DNA of 64,000 bases from Streptomyces agglomeratus (GTDB lineage: Bacteria; Actinomycetota; Actinomycetes; Streptomycetales; Streptomycetaceae), in NCBI RefSeq assembly GCF_001746415.1, contig NZ_MEHJ01000001.1, positions 4,602,501-4,666,500 on the forward strand, in the 5' to 3' direction. Below are positions 33,260 through 41,804 of this stretch, one piece after another. Below the pieces are notes generated by a model, which was not told the DNA's origin, did not search any database, and was given only the letters and a program-made list of their open reading frames with translations. Position 1 is the stretch's first letter. The number at the start of each line of letters is the position of its first letter. The position numbers and the translations under genes are program-made.

Positions 33260-33742
33260 CTACGGCGCCAGCGGCTTGGCGAAGCAGCGGCTGTCCTCGT
33301 ACTCCCGGAAGTGGCCGAACTTCTTCGTCGGGGCGTAACCGCTCGACGTGTACAGGGCGATGGCCTCCGGCTGCTGGGTGCCCGTCTCCAGGACCATCCG
33401 GACGCGGCCGGCCGCGCGGGCGTCGTCCTCCAGCGCGGCCAGGATGCGCCGGGCCAGGCCGAGGCCCCGGCAAGCGGGGATCACGTACATGCGCTTCAGC
33501 TCGGCGTCGCCGTCCGCGTAGCCCTCGCCGTTCTCGTCCAGGGCCCGCCAGGCGCCGGTGGCGACGGGACGGTCCCGGTCGTCGTAGGCGATGAGGAAGA
33601 GGCCGCCCGGTGGCCGGAACATCGCGGGGTCCAGCGGGGTCGTGTCGCCCTCGCCGTTGTAGCGCTCGATGTATTCCTGCTGCACCTCGGCTTCGAGCTT
33701 CACGGCGTCGGGGTGGTCGTACGAGGCGATCTGTATATTCAT
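33260..33742 (-). CDS. GNAT-family N-acetyltransferase
   Basis: A 160-residue acetyltransferase. Motif A is MYVIPACRGLGLARRILAALEDDARAAG; then MVLETGTQQPEAIALYTSSGYAPTKKFGHFREY, typical of the small amino-acid or antibiotic GNATs; the last residues are CFAKPLAP. It is divergent from xthA. Nothing in the context indicates the acceptor. Confidence 0.9.
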   Translation of the reverse strand: MNIQIASYDHPDAVKLEAEVQQEYIERYNGEGDTTPLDPAMFRPPGGLFLIAYDDRDRPVATGAWRALDENGEGYADGDAELKRMYVIPACRGLGLARRILAALEDDARAAGRVRMVLETGTQQPEAIALYTSSGYAPTKKFGHFREYEDSRCFAKPLAP

Positions 33743-33810
33743 GCGAGTCAGCGTACTTCTATGCGGAGTCCGAGCGGTGGACGCATTCCGGTGGCCGGTT
33801 CCGGTGTCTG

Positions 33811-33816
33811 TATTGT
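33811..33816 (+). promoter_or_regulatory. -10 element of a probable leaderless xthA transcript
   Basis: TATTGT ends six bases before ATG 33823. No clear -35 or ribosome site. Confidence 0.45.
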
Positions 33817-33822
33817 GCCGGG

Positions 33823-34620
33823 ATGCTCACTGTGACCACCGTGAATGTTAACGGCCTGCGCGCCGCTGCCAAGAAGGGCTTCGTGCCGTGGCTGGCGGAA
33901 ACCCCGGCCGATGTGATCTGCCTCCAGGAGGTGCGGGCCGAACCGCAGCAGCTCCCCGCCGAGGTCAGGGAGCCCGAGGGCTGGCACGTCGTGCACGCCC
34001 CCGCCGCCGCCAAGGGGCGGGCGGGCGTCTCCCTCTACACGCGGCGGGAGCCGGAGCGGGTACGGGTCGGATTCGGCAGCACGGAGTTCGACGGGAGCGG
34101 ACGGTACGTCGAGGCGGACCTGCCGGGGGTCACGGTGGCCAGCCTGTACCTGCCCTCCGGTGAGGTCGGTACGGAGCGGCAGGACGAGAAGGTGCGGTTC
34201 ATGGACGAGTTCCTGCCGTACCTGAAGGGCCTGAAGGAGCGCGCGGCGGCGGACGGGCGCGAGGTGCTGGTGTGCGGTGACTGGAACATCGCCCACCAGG
34301 AGGCCGACCTCAAGAACTGGAAGGCCAACCGGAAGTCCTCCGGGTTCCTGCCGGAGGAGCGGGAGTGGCTGACGCGGGTGTTCGCGGAGGCGGAGTACGT
34401 CGACGTGGTGCGCGCGCTGCATCCGGACCAGGAGGGCCCGTACACCTGGTGGTCCTACCGGGGGAAGGCGTTCGACAACGACTCGGGATGGCGCATCGAC
34501 TACGCGGTGGCGACGCCGGGGCTGGCCGGCCGGGCGGTCAAGGCGTACGTCGAGCGGGCGGCCGCGTACGACCTGCGCTGGTCGGACCACGCGCCGGTGA
34601 CGACGGTCTTCGCGCGCTGA
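33823..34620 (+). CDS. xthA: Exodeoxyribonuclease III
   Basis: A 265-residue AP endonuclease/3'-5' exonuclease of base-excision repair. The EEP-fold catalytic residues are evident: VNVNGLRAA (Asn), ICLQEVRA (metal Glu), SLYLPSGE, VCGDWNIAHQEADLKNWKANRKSSGFLPEER (Asp-Asn pair), and the end RIDYAVATPGL plus WSDHAPVTTVF (Asp-His). ATG 33823 is well placed after TATTGT. It converges on a MerR gene with a shared hairpin. Confidence 0.94.
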   Translation: MLTVTTVNVNGLRAAAKKGFVPWLAETPADVICLQEVRAEPQQLPAEVREPEGWHVVHAPAAAKGRAGVSLYTRREPERVRVGFGSTEFDGSGRYVEADLPGVTVASLYLPSGEVGTERQDEKVRFMDEFLPYLKGLKERAAADGREVLVCGDWNIAHQEADLKNWKANRKSSGFLPEEREWLTRVFAEAEYVDVVRALHPDQEGPYTWWSYRGKAFDNDSGWRIDYAVATPGLAGRAVKAYVERAAAYDLRWSDHAPVTTVFAR

Positions 34621-34651
34621 GCGGCGGGGCGCCGGGCGCCGAGGGTGCGGG

Positions 34652-34674
34652 CCGCGACCGGGGGCCGGTCGCGG
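34652..34674. terminator. Hairpin between convergent xthA and merR genes
   Basis: CCGCGACCGG-GGG-CCGGTCGCGG, a perfect 10-bp stem without a T tract. Probably a bidirectional terminator. Confidence 0.6.
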
Positions 34675-34675
34675 G

Positions 34676-35380
34676 CTAGGCGTCCTTCTCGGCCCTGACC
34701 AGGCGGTCGAGGGCCATCGAGAGTTCCGCCTCGACCACGCTCTTGGCGAGCGGGCGCAGGCGCTCCAGGGGGGCGGCGCCCTGCGAGCCGCTGCCCGGCG
34801 GCTCCTCCTTGAGGTGGGAGCGGACCATGTCCGCGAAGATCTCGGCCATCGCCGTCGTGTGTTTGCGCACCTCCCGGCCCGCTCGGAGCACGGCGGCCAG
34901 GGGCACGCCCTCGCGCACCAGGGCCGCGGACACGTCCAGCAGGCGGCGGCTGATGTGGATGATCTCCTCGCCGTCGGTGGCGAGATAGCCGAGGTCGAGA
35001 GCCGCGGCGAGGTTCTCCGCGGTGACCTCGCCCGCGAAGTGGTCGGCGAGGTCCTCGGGGGTGAGGCGGACCGGCGTCTCCTCGGTCCAGGTGGCGGCCG
35101 CGACGTCGCCGACGCCGAACAGCTCGCCGACGTCGCGGCCGCTCTCGAAGGCGGCGGTCAGGTCCGCGATGCCGTTCAGGGTGTGGCCGCGCTCCAGCAG
35201 CGCCGCGATGGTGCGCAGCCGGGCCAGGTGGCGCTCGTCGTACCAGGCGATACGGCCCTCGCGGCGCGGTGGCGGCAGCAGCTTGCGCTCGCGGTAGAAG
35301 CGCAGGGTGCGCACGGTGATGCCGGCCTCCCTGGCCAGGTCCTCCGTGCGGTACTCGCGGGCTCCTGCGGCTTTGTCCAC
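34676..35380 (-). CDS. MerR-family transcriptional regulator
   Basis: A 234-residue regulator. The N-terminal winged helix reads YRTEDLAREAGITVRTLRFYRERKLLPPPRREGRIAWYDERHLARLRTIAALLERGHTL. The long C-terminal part is helical and has no Cys cluster, so a metal ligand is unlikely. It is divergent from the FAD monooxygenase operon (132 bp gap, including the start of a GTG-rich leader) and is the obvious candidate regulator of it (inference). Confidence 0.88.
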   Translation of the reverse strand: MDKAAGAREYRTEDLAREAGITVRTLRFYRERKLLPPPRREGRIAWYDERHLARLRTIAALLERGHTLNGIADLTAAFESGRDVGELFGVGDVAAATWTEETPVRLTPEDLADHFAGEVTAENLAAALDLGYLATDGEEIIHISRRLLDVSAALVREGVPLAAVLRAGREVRKHTTAMAEIFADMVRSHLKEEPPGSGSQGAAPLERLRPLAKSVVEAELSMALDRLVRAEKDA

Positions 35381-35512
35381 GGGAGAAAGCCTATGTTCTA
35401 CCGCCGGTAACCTAATGCCGTCCGACCCCTACCCATCAGTACGCCGCTGCTCTACTCTCCGAATCGTGCCAGTGATTGCTGGCAGAGTCGTGGGATCGCG
35501 GGAGGCGTCGGC

Positions 35513-37087
35513 ATGGCCGAGCACGAGCACGTACGAGTGGCGGTGATCGGATCCGGATTCGGCGGCCTGGGCGCAGCCGTCCGGCTGCGCCGCGAGGGGA
35601 TCACCGACTTCGTCGTCCTGGAACGCGCCGACGCGGTGGGCGGCACGTGGCGGGACAACAGCTACCCGGGCTGCGCCTGCGACGTACCGTCGCACCTGTA
35701 CTCGTTCTCCTTCGCGCCCAACCCCGACTGGCCGCGCACCTTCTCGGGCCAGGAGCACATCAGGGCGTACCTGGAGCACGTCACCGACACCTTCGGGCTG
35801 CGGCCGCACATCCGGCTGAACCACGAGGTGGAGATGATGCGCTGGGACGGCGACGAGCTGCGCTGGGAGATCGAGACCGCGCGCGGCACGATCACCGCCG
35901 ATGTGGTGGTCTCGGCGACCGGGCCGCTGTCGGACCCGAAGATCCCGGACATCCCGGGGCTCGACGGCTTCCCCGGCAAGGTGTTCCACTCGGCGCGCTG
36001 GGACCACGACTACGACCTGCGCGGCAAGCGCGTCGCCATGATCGGCACCGGCGCCTCGGCGATCCAGATCGTGCCGTCGATCCAGCCCGACGTGGCGAAG
36101 CTGACGCTCTTCCAGCGGACCGCGCCGTGGGTGATGCCGCGCATGGACCGGACGATCACCGGGCCGGAGCGCTGGCTGCACCGGCAGCTGCCGTTCACCG
36201 CGAAGGCGCGGCGCGGACTGCTCTTCGGCATACGGGAGTTGCAGGTCACGGCCTTCACCAAGCACCCCAACCAGCTGGGGGCCGTCGAGGCGCTCGCCAA
36301 GGCAAACATGACCAAGGCGATCAAGGACCCGGCGCTGCGGGCCAAGCTCACACCGTCGTACCGGATCGGCTGCAAGCGCATCCTGCTGTCGAGCTCCTAC
36401 TACCCGGCGCTCGCGAAGCGCAATGTGGACGTGGTGGCTTCGGGACTCAGGGAGGTGCGCGGCTCGACGGTCGTGGCGGCCGACGGGACCGAGGCCGAGG
36501 TCGACGCGATCGTCTTCGGTACGGGCTTCCGCGTCACCGACATGCCGATCGCCGAGCGGGTGGTCGGCGCGGACGGCATCACGCTCGCCGAGGCGTGGAA
36601 GGACGGGATGGAGTCGCTGCGCGGTGCGACGGCGGCCGGGTTCCCCAACTGGATGACGATCATCGGGCCGAACACCGGGCTGGGGAACAGCTCGATGATC
36701 CTGATGATCGAGTCCCAGCTCAACTACATGGCCGACTACCTGCGGCAGTTGAAGGTGCTGGGCGGCCGGGCGGCGCTCGGGGCGCGGGCTTCGGCGGTCC
36801 ACGCGTGGAACCGGCGGGTGCAGGACCGGATGAAGCGGACCGTGTGGAACACGGGCGGCTGCGACAGCTGGTACCTGGACGCGAGCGGTCGCAACACCAC
36901 CATCTGGCCGGGCACGCCGAGCGAGTTCCGGCGGGCGACGCGGGCGGTGAACCTCGCCGAGTACGAAGTCGTCCGGGCGCGGGCCGGGGACGGGGACGCG
37001 GACGGGGGCGGGGCCGGCAACGCGGATGCCGCCGGGGTCGCGCGTGCGGCCGCCGCCGGGGCCGGGACCGCGGAGGCCGTCGCGTGA
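35513..37087 (+). CDS. Flavin-containing (Baeyer-Villiger-type) monooxygenase
   Basis: A 524-residue FAD/NADPH enzyme. GSGFGG (residues 13-18) binds FAD, and a second Rossmann site is MIGTGASAIQIVPSI. The Baeyer-Villiger fingerprint FxGxxxHxxxW appears as FPGKVFHSARW, with D instead of the usual final P. The C-terminal 30 residues are Gly/Ala/Asp repeats and probably disordered. Start ATG 35513 lies before MAEHEHVRVAVIG. Its stop overlaps the GTG of the hydrolase (GTGA). The operon of monooxygenase, alpha/beta hydrolase and SDR suggests oxidation of a ketone or lipid to an ester, then hydrolysis (inference), similar in content to the mycobacterial mymA region. Confidence 0.9.
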   Translation: MAEHEHVRVAVIGSGFGGLGAAVRLRREGITDFVVLERADAVGGTWRDNSYPGCACDVPSHLYSFSFAPNPDWPRTFSGQEHIRAYLEHVTDTFGLRPHIRLNHEVEMMRWDGDELRWEIETARGTITADVVVSATGPLSDPKIPDIPGLDGFPGKVFHSARWDHDYDLRGKRVAMIGTGASAIQIVPSIQPDVAKLTLFQRTAPWVMPRMDRTITGPERWLHRQLPFTAKARRGLLFGIRELQVTAFTKHPNQLGAVEALAKANMTKAIKDPALRAKLTPSYRIGCKRILLSSSYYPALAKRNVDVVASGLREVRGSTVVAADGTEAEVDAIVFGTGFRVTDMPIAERVVGADGITLAEAWKDGMESLRGATAAGFPNWMTIIGPNTGLGNSSMILMIESQLNYMADYLRQLKVLGGRAALGARASAVHAWNRRVQDRMKRTVWNTGGCDSWYLDASGRNTTIWPGTPSEFRRATRAVNLAEYEVVRARAGDGDADGGGAGNADAAGVARAAAAGAGTAEAVA

Positions 37088-38031
37088 GCCGGCTGATGAA
37101 GGCCGCGGGCGTGCCGCTCGTCGCCACGCGGGAACTGACCGCCGTCTCCGCCGACGGGTCGCGCCTGCACGTCGAGGTGTACGGACCCGAGGGCGCCCCC
37201 GCGCTCGTCCTGGCGCACGGCTGGACCTGCTCGACGCTCTTCTGGTCGGCGCAGATACGTGAGCTGGCCGGCGCCGGTGAGTACCGGGTCGTGGTCTACG
37301 ACCAGCGGGGCCACGGGCGTTCCCCGGCCGCGGGGCCTGACGGTTACAGCACCGGAGCCCTCGCCGACGACCTCGAAGCGGTGCTCGCCGCCGCGCTGGC
37401 GCCGGGGGAGCGGGCCGTACTGGCCGGGCACTCCATGGGGGGCATGACGATCATGGCCGCCGCCGGGCGGCCGGGGTTCCGTGAGCACGCGGCCGCCGTC
37501 CTGCTGTGCAGTACGGGCAGCTCGCGGCTGGTCGCCGAGTCGCTCGTACTGCCGATGCGGGCGGGGCGCCTGCGGACGCGGATGACCCGCGCGGTGCTGG
37601 GGGCGCGGGCTCCGCTGGGGCCGGTCACGGCGCTCTCGAAGGCGATTCTCAAGTACGCGACGATGGGGCCCGGGGCGTCGCCGGAGCGGGTGGCGGAGTG
37701 TGCTCGTATCGTCCACGCCTGTCCGCGCGCGGCGCGGGTGGCCTGGTCGCACGTGCTCGGGGAGCTCGATCTGAGCTCGGGCGTACGGGAGTTGACCGTA
37801 CCCACCGCAGTCGTCGCGGGGACCGCCGACCGGCTGACACCGCCCGTGCTCGCCCGCGAGATCGCCGCCGCGCTGCCGGACTCGCTGGGACTCACCGAGC
37901 TGACCGGTGTCGGACACATGACACCGGTCGAGGCGCCGGAGACCGTCACGGCGAAGCTGCGGGAACTGGTGAACGCGTACGTCGTCGTCCCGGCCTCGGT
38001 CGGCGAAGCAGAGAAGGAGCAGGCCGTATGA
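37084..38031 (+). CDS. Alpha/beta hydrolase
   Basis: A 315-residue esterase-like enzyme. Oxyanion motif LAHGWTCSTLFW, nucleophile elbow GHSMGG (Ser about residue 121), acidic residue in VVAGTADRLTPP, and the catalytic His in GVGHMTPVEAP. It starts in the stop of the monooxygenase and its stop overlaps the ATG of the SDR, so all three are translationally coupled. It is suited to hydrolyse an ester made by the monooxygenase. Confidence 0.9.
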   Translation: MSRLMKAAGVPLVATRELTAVSADGSRLHVEVYGPEGAPALVLAHGWTCSTLFWSAQIRELAGAGEYRVVVYDQRGHGRSPAAGPDGYSTGALADDLEAVLAAALAPGERAVLAGHSMGGMTIMAAAGRPGFREHAAAVLLCSTGSSRLVAESLVLPMRAGRLRTRMTRAVLGARAPLGPVTALSKAILKYATMGPGASPERVAECARIVHACPRAARVAWSHVLGELDLSSGVRELTVPTAVVAGTADRLTPPVLAREIAAALPDSLGLTELTGVGHMTPVEAPETVTAKLRELVNAYVVVPASVGEAEKEQAV

Positions 38032-38909
38032 ACAGCAGGCGCAGTCTTGAGGGGCAGGTCGCTGTCGTCACGGGCGCGGCGCGGGGGGTGGGCGAGCTGC
38101 TGGCGCGCAAGCTCTCGGCGCGCGGCGCGAAGGTGGCGCTGGTCGGCCTGGAGCCGGACGAGCTGAAGCAGGTGGCGGAGCGGCTGCACTCCGAGGCGCA
38201 CTGGTGGTACGCCGATGTCACCGACCACGAGGCGATGGCGCAGGTCGCGCGGGAGGTGAAGGAACGGTTCGGGAAGGTCGACATCGTCGTCGCCAACGCG
38301 GGGGTCGCCTCCGGGGGGCCGTTCGTGGACTCCGATCCGGTCGCCTGGCGGCGGGTCATCGAGGTCAACCTGATCGGTGGGGCGGTGACGGGGCGGGCGT
38401 TCCTGCCCGTGCTCATGGAGAGCCGGGGGTACTTCCTCCAGATCGCGTCGCTGGCCGCGATCACGCCGGCGCCGATGATGACGGCGTACTGCGCCTCGAA
38501 GTCCGGCGTGGAGGCGTTCGCGCACTCGCTGCGGGCCGAGGTCGGGTACCGCGGGGTGCGGGTCGGGGTCGGTTACCTGTCGTGGACCGACACGGACATG
38601 GTGCGGGGCGCGGACCAGGACGACGTGATGCGGGAGTTGCGGCAGCGGCTGCCGTGGCCGTCGAACCGGACGTACCCGCTCGGTCCGGCGGTGGACCGGA
38701 TCGTCGCCGGGATCGAACGGCGCTCCTCGCATGTGTACGCGCAGTGGTGGCTGCGCGGGATGCAGTCCGTTCGGGGGTACTTGCCGACGGTCATCGGCGC
38801 CGTGGGGCAGCGGGAGATGAAGCGTTTCGAGCCACGGCTGGCGGGGGTCTCCACAGGGCTGGTGGGCGCGGGCGGCGAGGCGGACGAGAAGGCGCGTACG
38901 CAGCGTTAG
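38028..38909 (+). CDS. Short-chain dehydrogenase/reductase
   Basis: A 293-residue classical SDR: VVTGAARGVGELLA (cofactor loop), IVVANAGVAS, Ser in QIASLAAITPAP and Y-x-x-x-K in YCASKSGVEAF. The C-terminal extension of about 60 residues (RRSSHVYAQWWLRGMQSVRGYLPTVIGAVGQREMKRF) is typical of the lipid-linked SDRs found with such monooxygenases. It is the third gene of the coupled operon and could oxidise the alcohol released by the hydrolase or supply the ketone. Confidence 0.88.
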   Translation: MNSRRSLEGQVAVVTGAARGVGELLARKLSARGAKVALVGLEPDELKQVAERLHSEAHWWYADVTDHEAMAQVAREVKERFGKVDIVVANAGVASGGPFVDSDPVAWRRVIEVNLIGGAVTGRAFLPVLMESRGYFLQIASLAAITPAPMMTAYCASKSGVEAFAHSLRAEVGYRGVRVGVGYLSWTDTDMVRGADQDDVMRELRQRLPWPSNRTYPLGPAVDRIVAGIERRSSHVYAQWWLRGMQSVRGYLPTVIGAVGQREMKRFEPRLAGVSTGLVGAGGEADEKARTQR

Positions 38910-39018
38910 TGATCGAAATGCGTTGAATGTCCGGTCGTGTCAGTCTGGTCGAGGCTCAGCGGGGCGACGATACGCCGCCCCGTTTCCCTTCCCTCATACC
39001 CCCGTAGGAGTGAACCTC

Positions 39019-39276
39019 ATGGGCATCAAGGACCAGTTCAAGGACAAGGCGCAGGAGCTCGCGGACCAGGCGAAGCAGGCGAAGCAGGGCAAGCAGGGCG
39101 CTCCGGTCTCGCGCGGTGCGCAGGGCGACCCGTCCTCGCGCGGTGCGCAGGACGAGGCGTCGGAGCGACTGCGTCGGGCCCGGGAGGACCGGGACCTTGG
39201 TGTGGAGCCGGAGCGGGGCCGCCAGGACATGCTGGACGACGAGATGGGTGAGGGCCCGGAGCGCTACCGGGCCTGA
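39019..39276 (+). CDS. Small charged protein of unknown function
   Basis: An 85-residue soluble protein. The N-terminal MGIKDQFKDKAQELADQAKQ is a strongly amphipathic helix. A duplicated SRGAQ unit (two near-identical DNA copies around 39105-39150) and an acidic tail (DMLDDEMGEGPERYRA) follow. TAGGAGTG is an excellent ribosome site before ATG 39019. A strong terminator follows, so it is expressed as a single gene. No known domain. Confidence 0.75.
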   Translation: MGIKDQFKDKAQELADQAKQAKQGKQGAPVSRGAQGDPSSRGAQDEASERLRRAREDRDLGVEPERGRQDMLDDEMGEGPERYRA

Positions 39277-39324
39277 CCGCGCGGCGATGCGGTGCGGGGC
39301 GCTGCCCCGTGCGCGGTGCTGAGG

Positions 39325-39360
39325 AAGGGCGCATCCGGCTTGCCGCCGGGTGCGCCCTTT
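39325..39360 (+). terminator. Terminator after the small charged-protein gene
   Basis: 15-bp stem (39325-39339 with 39345-39359, one G-T pair), loop TTGCC, then T residues. Confidence 0.85.
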
Positions 39361-39447
39361 CGCGTGGCGGGCGGGAGCCGCCACGGTGGCGCGGGTTACC
39401 GGTGGGCGGCCGCGCCGGGTCCCCAAGTGGCCGCTCGCCAGCGGGAT

Positions 39448-40344
39448 TCATCGCAGGGTGAGCGGGTTCTCGGCTTCGACGTGCGTCAGCTTCTCGGGGT
39501 TGCGGACGTAGTAGAGGCCCGTGATGCCGGCGTCCTCGACCCGGACCGCCATGATGCCGTCGATCTCGCCGTCCAGGTGTACGAGCAGTGCCGGGTTGCC
39601 GTTGACCACGGTGGGCGCCAGGGTGATCGGCGCCTTGGTCTTGCCGAGACCCCCGATCACGAAGCGGGTCACCTTCTCCGCGCCGGTGATCGGCCGCAGC
39701 GCCGCCTGCTTGATGCCGCCGCCGTCGTTCACCATGACGACATCCGGGGCGAGCACGTCGAGGAGGCCCTGCGGGTCCCCCGTTTCGAGCGCGCGCCGGA
39801 ACGACTCCAGCGCCGCGCCGACCACGCTCGGGGAGACCGCCCGGCGGGGGCGGCGGGCGTCGACGTGCCGGCGGGCGCGGTGCGCGATCTGGCGCACGGC
39901 CGCCGGACTCTTGCCGACGGCGGCGGCGATCTCGTCGTAACCGACGTCGAAGACCTCGCGCAGCACGAAGACGGCGCGCTCGGTCGGCGACAGCGTTTCG
40001 AGGACGAGCATCATCGCCATCGACACGCTCTCGGCGAGTTCGACGTCGTCGGCCACGTCCGGCGCGGTGAGCATCGGCTCGGGGAGCCACTGGCCGACGT
40101 ACGCCTCCCTGCGGCGCTTCACGGTGCGCAGCCGGTTGAGCGACTGCCGGGTCGTGATCCGGACCAGATAGGCGCGGTGGTCGCTCACCTGGTCCAGGTC
40201 GGCCTTGACCCAGCGCAGCCATGTCTCCTGGAGGACGTCCTCGGCGTCGGCCGCCGATCCGAGCATCTCGTAGGCGACGGTGAAGAGCAGGTTGCGGTGG
40301 GCGACGAAGCTCTCCGTCGCCGGGTCGGTGGCGTGGTCGCTCAT
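39448..40344 (-). CDS. sigJ: ECF41-group RNA polymerase sigma factor (SigJ-like)
   Basis: A 298-residue sigma factor with its own regulatory C-terminal domain. Sigma-2 covers residues 15-80 (LLFTVAYEMLGSAADAEDVLQETWLRW) and sigma-4 115-165 (LSPTERAVFVLREVFDVGYDEIAAAVGKSPAAVRQIAHRARRH). The ECF41 hallmarks are there: the linker WLPEP (86-90), DGGG (207-210) and NPEKL near the end of the SnoaL-like domain. In this group the extension replaces an anti-sigma factor. It lies 150 bases downstream of the oxidoreductase gene in the same direction and probably drives it and itself from the TGTCACA promoter at 41732-41758. Confidence 0.92.
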   Translation of the reverse strand: MSDHATDPATESFVAHRNLLFTVAYEMLGSAADAEDVLQETWLRWVKADLDQVSDHRAYLVRITTRQSLNRLRTVKRRREAYVGQWLPEPMLTAPDVADDVELAESVSMAMMLVLETLSPTERAVFVLREVFDVGYDEIAAAVGKSPAAVRQIAHRARRHVDARRPRRAVSPSVVGAALESFRRALETGDPQGLLDVLAPDVVMVNDGGGIKQAALRPITGAEKVTRFVIGGLGKTKAPITLAPTVVNGNPALLVHLDGEIDGIMAVRVEDAGITGLYYVRNPEKLTHVEAENPLTLR

Positions 40345-40481
40345 GCCCCGGCTCCTCTCCTTCGCGGCCGCCCCTGGGCGCCGACTCCCGCCTTCGTGCG
40401 TGCATCCACAGCAAGGTCCCTTTCTCCGGCAGCCGTTCGATCCTGCCCCACCCGCCCGGTGCGATCGGCCGCGCCTGCCCG

Positions 40482-40507
40482 TCAGGCTGTCCGTTCAGGC
40501 TGTCCGT
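40482..40507 (-). repeat. Exact 13-bp tandem duplication spanning the oxidoreductase stop codon
   Basis: TCAGGCTGTCCGT at 40482-40494 and 40495-40507. The second copy begins with the complement of the stop codon. Confidence 0.9.
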
Positions 40508-41697
40508 TCGGCGGTGGCCGGCGCGGCGTCGCGCCCGGCCCGCAGCAGCTCCTGGCGCTGGGCGCCTCCGGGCGTGAGGTGCAGGCGGTACGAACCGGGC
40601 TTGTCCCCCTCACCGGCCAGCTGCTTGACGACGCCCTTGCACACGAACTCCTTGAGCTTCGCGCCGGGGCGGCCGTCGATGTTGAACCACACAGCGACGT
40701 CGTTGCGGGCGAACTGGAAGATGCCGTCGCGCCGGCCCAGGCTGATGCACTGACCGGCGAACACCGCGTTCAGGGGCGAGGGCTGCTTTCCCGCGATCCG
40801 GCTGAGCACCGTGTCGGCGGCCCGCGCGCCCAGCGGTATCGCGGCCTGGCAGCTCATCCGCAGCGGCAGGCCCGACGGCGCCGCCGAGTCGCCGGCCGCG
40901 ACGATGCGTACGTCGTCCACGCTGGTCAGCGTCTCGTCCGTACGCAGCCGGCCCAGGGCGTCCGTGCTCAGCCCGCTGCGGACGGCCAGGTCCGGCACAC
41001 CGAATCCGGCGGTCCAGACGGTCAACGCGCTCGGCAGCTCCCGGCCGTCGGCGAGCCGCACGGCGTCGCGGGTCACGGCCGTCACCGTCGTGTCGGGGCC
41101 GTCGACCACGGTCACACCGAGCCCGGCCAGCCGCTTGGCGACCGAGCGCCGGCCCCGGGGGTGCAGGTACGGCCCGAGCCCCCCTCCGCAGACCAGCGTC
41201 ACGGCGCGGTTCGCCTCCGCCAGTTCGGCGGCGGTCTCGATGCCGGTCGGACCGGCTCCGACGACCGTCACCGCGGCCGTCGCGGGCAGGGTTTCGAAGA
41301 CCGGCCGCAGCCGCTCCGCCTCCTCCAAGGTGGCGATCGGGTGGGCGAACTCCGCGGCCCCGGGCACAGCCGGGTCGGCGCTGCCACTGCCCACGGCGTA
41401 CACCAGGTAGTCGTAGCCGACGGTGCTGCCCGACGCCAGCGTCACGCTGCGGCCGGCCGAGTCGATCCGGGCCACGGAGTCGGCCACCAGCGCGACGCGC
41501 TCGCTCAGGACCTCCCGGTAGTCGACGACCGCGCTGTCGGACCCGGCCACCAGCTGGTGCAGGCGGATCCGGTTGACGAAGGTCGGGCGCGGGTTGATCA
41601 GCGTGACGGTCACGTCGTCGCGCCGCGTCAGGCGATTGGCCGCCATGACGCCGGCGTATCCGCCGCCGATCACGACCACCTCGGTGTTGTTCGTCAT
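40495..41697 (-). CDS. FAD-dependent NAD(P)H oxidoreductase (NDH-2-like)
   Basis: A 400-residue two-dinucleotide-binding flavoprotein. VVVIGGGYAGVMAANRL binds FAD and VTVVGAGPTGIETAAELAE binds NAD(P)H. RIVAAGDSAAPSGLPLRMSCQAAIPLGARAAD is the second FAD-contact motif. ATG 41697 has GAAGGAG upstream; the longer frame to 41736 overlaps the promoter. Genes beside ECF41 sigma factors usually encode a carboxymuconolactone decarboxylase, oxidoreductase or epimerase; this one fits the oxidoreductase class and is the likely ECF41 target. Confidence 0.9.
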   Translation of the reverse strand: MTNNTEVVVIGGGYAGVMAANRLTRRDDVTVTLINPRPTFVNRIRLHQLVAGSDSAVVDYREVLSERVALVADSVARIDSAGRSVTLASGSTVGYDYLVYAVGSGSADPAVPGAAEFAHPIATLEEAERLRPVFETLPATAAVTVVGAGPTGIETAAELAEANRAVTLVCGGGLGPYLHPRGRRSVAKRLAGLGVTVVDGPDTTVTAVTRDAVRLADGRELPSALTVWTAGFGVPDLAVRSGLSTDALGRLRTDETLTSVDDVRIVAAGDSAAPSGLPLRMSCQAAIPLGARAADTVLSRIAGKQPSPLNAVFAGQCISLGRRDGIFQFARNDVAVWFNIDGRPGAKLKEFVCKGVVKQLAGEGDKPGSYRLHLTPGGAQRQELLRAGRDAAPATAERTA

Positions 41698-41731
41698 GGT
41701 GACTCCTTCATTCGCGGGTCTTCGGGCACAA

Positions 41732-41758
41732 GACACCGCACGGCCGGTCGCTGTGACA
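41732..41758 (-). promoter_or_regulatory. ECF41-type promoter of the oxidoreductase-sigJ operon
   Basis: On the minus strand TGTCACA (41758-41752), a 16-base spacer, then TGTC (41735-41732). ECF41 promoters are known to have a TGTCACA -35 and a CGTC -10; only the first -10 base differs. It lies 35 bases from the ATG. Confidence 0.75.
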
Positions 41759-41804
41759 GCTTGTGGCGCAGGTCACTGCGCGAGTCTGTTCGCAGACGGC
41801 CGGG

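Noticed and set aside
35476..38031. One 851-codon frame suggesting a giant fusion protein
   Set aside because: Only the part from 37084 is real (alpha/beta hydrolase). Earlier codons are the shifted frame of the monooxygenase gene, and GTG 37084 sits in its stop codon.
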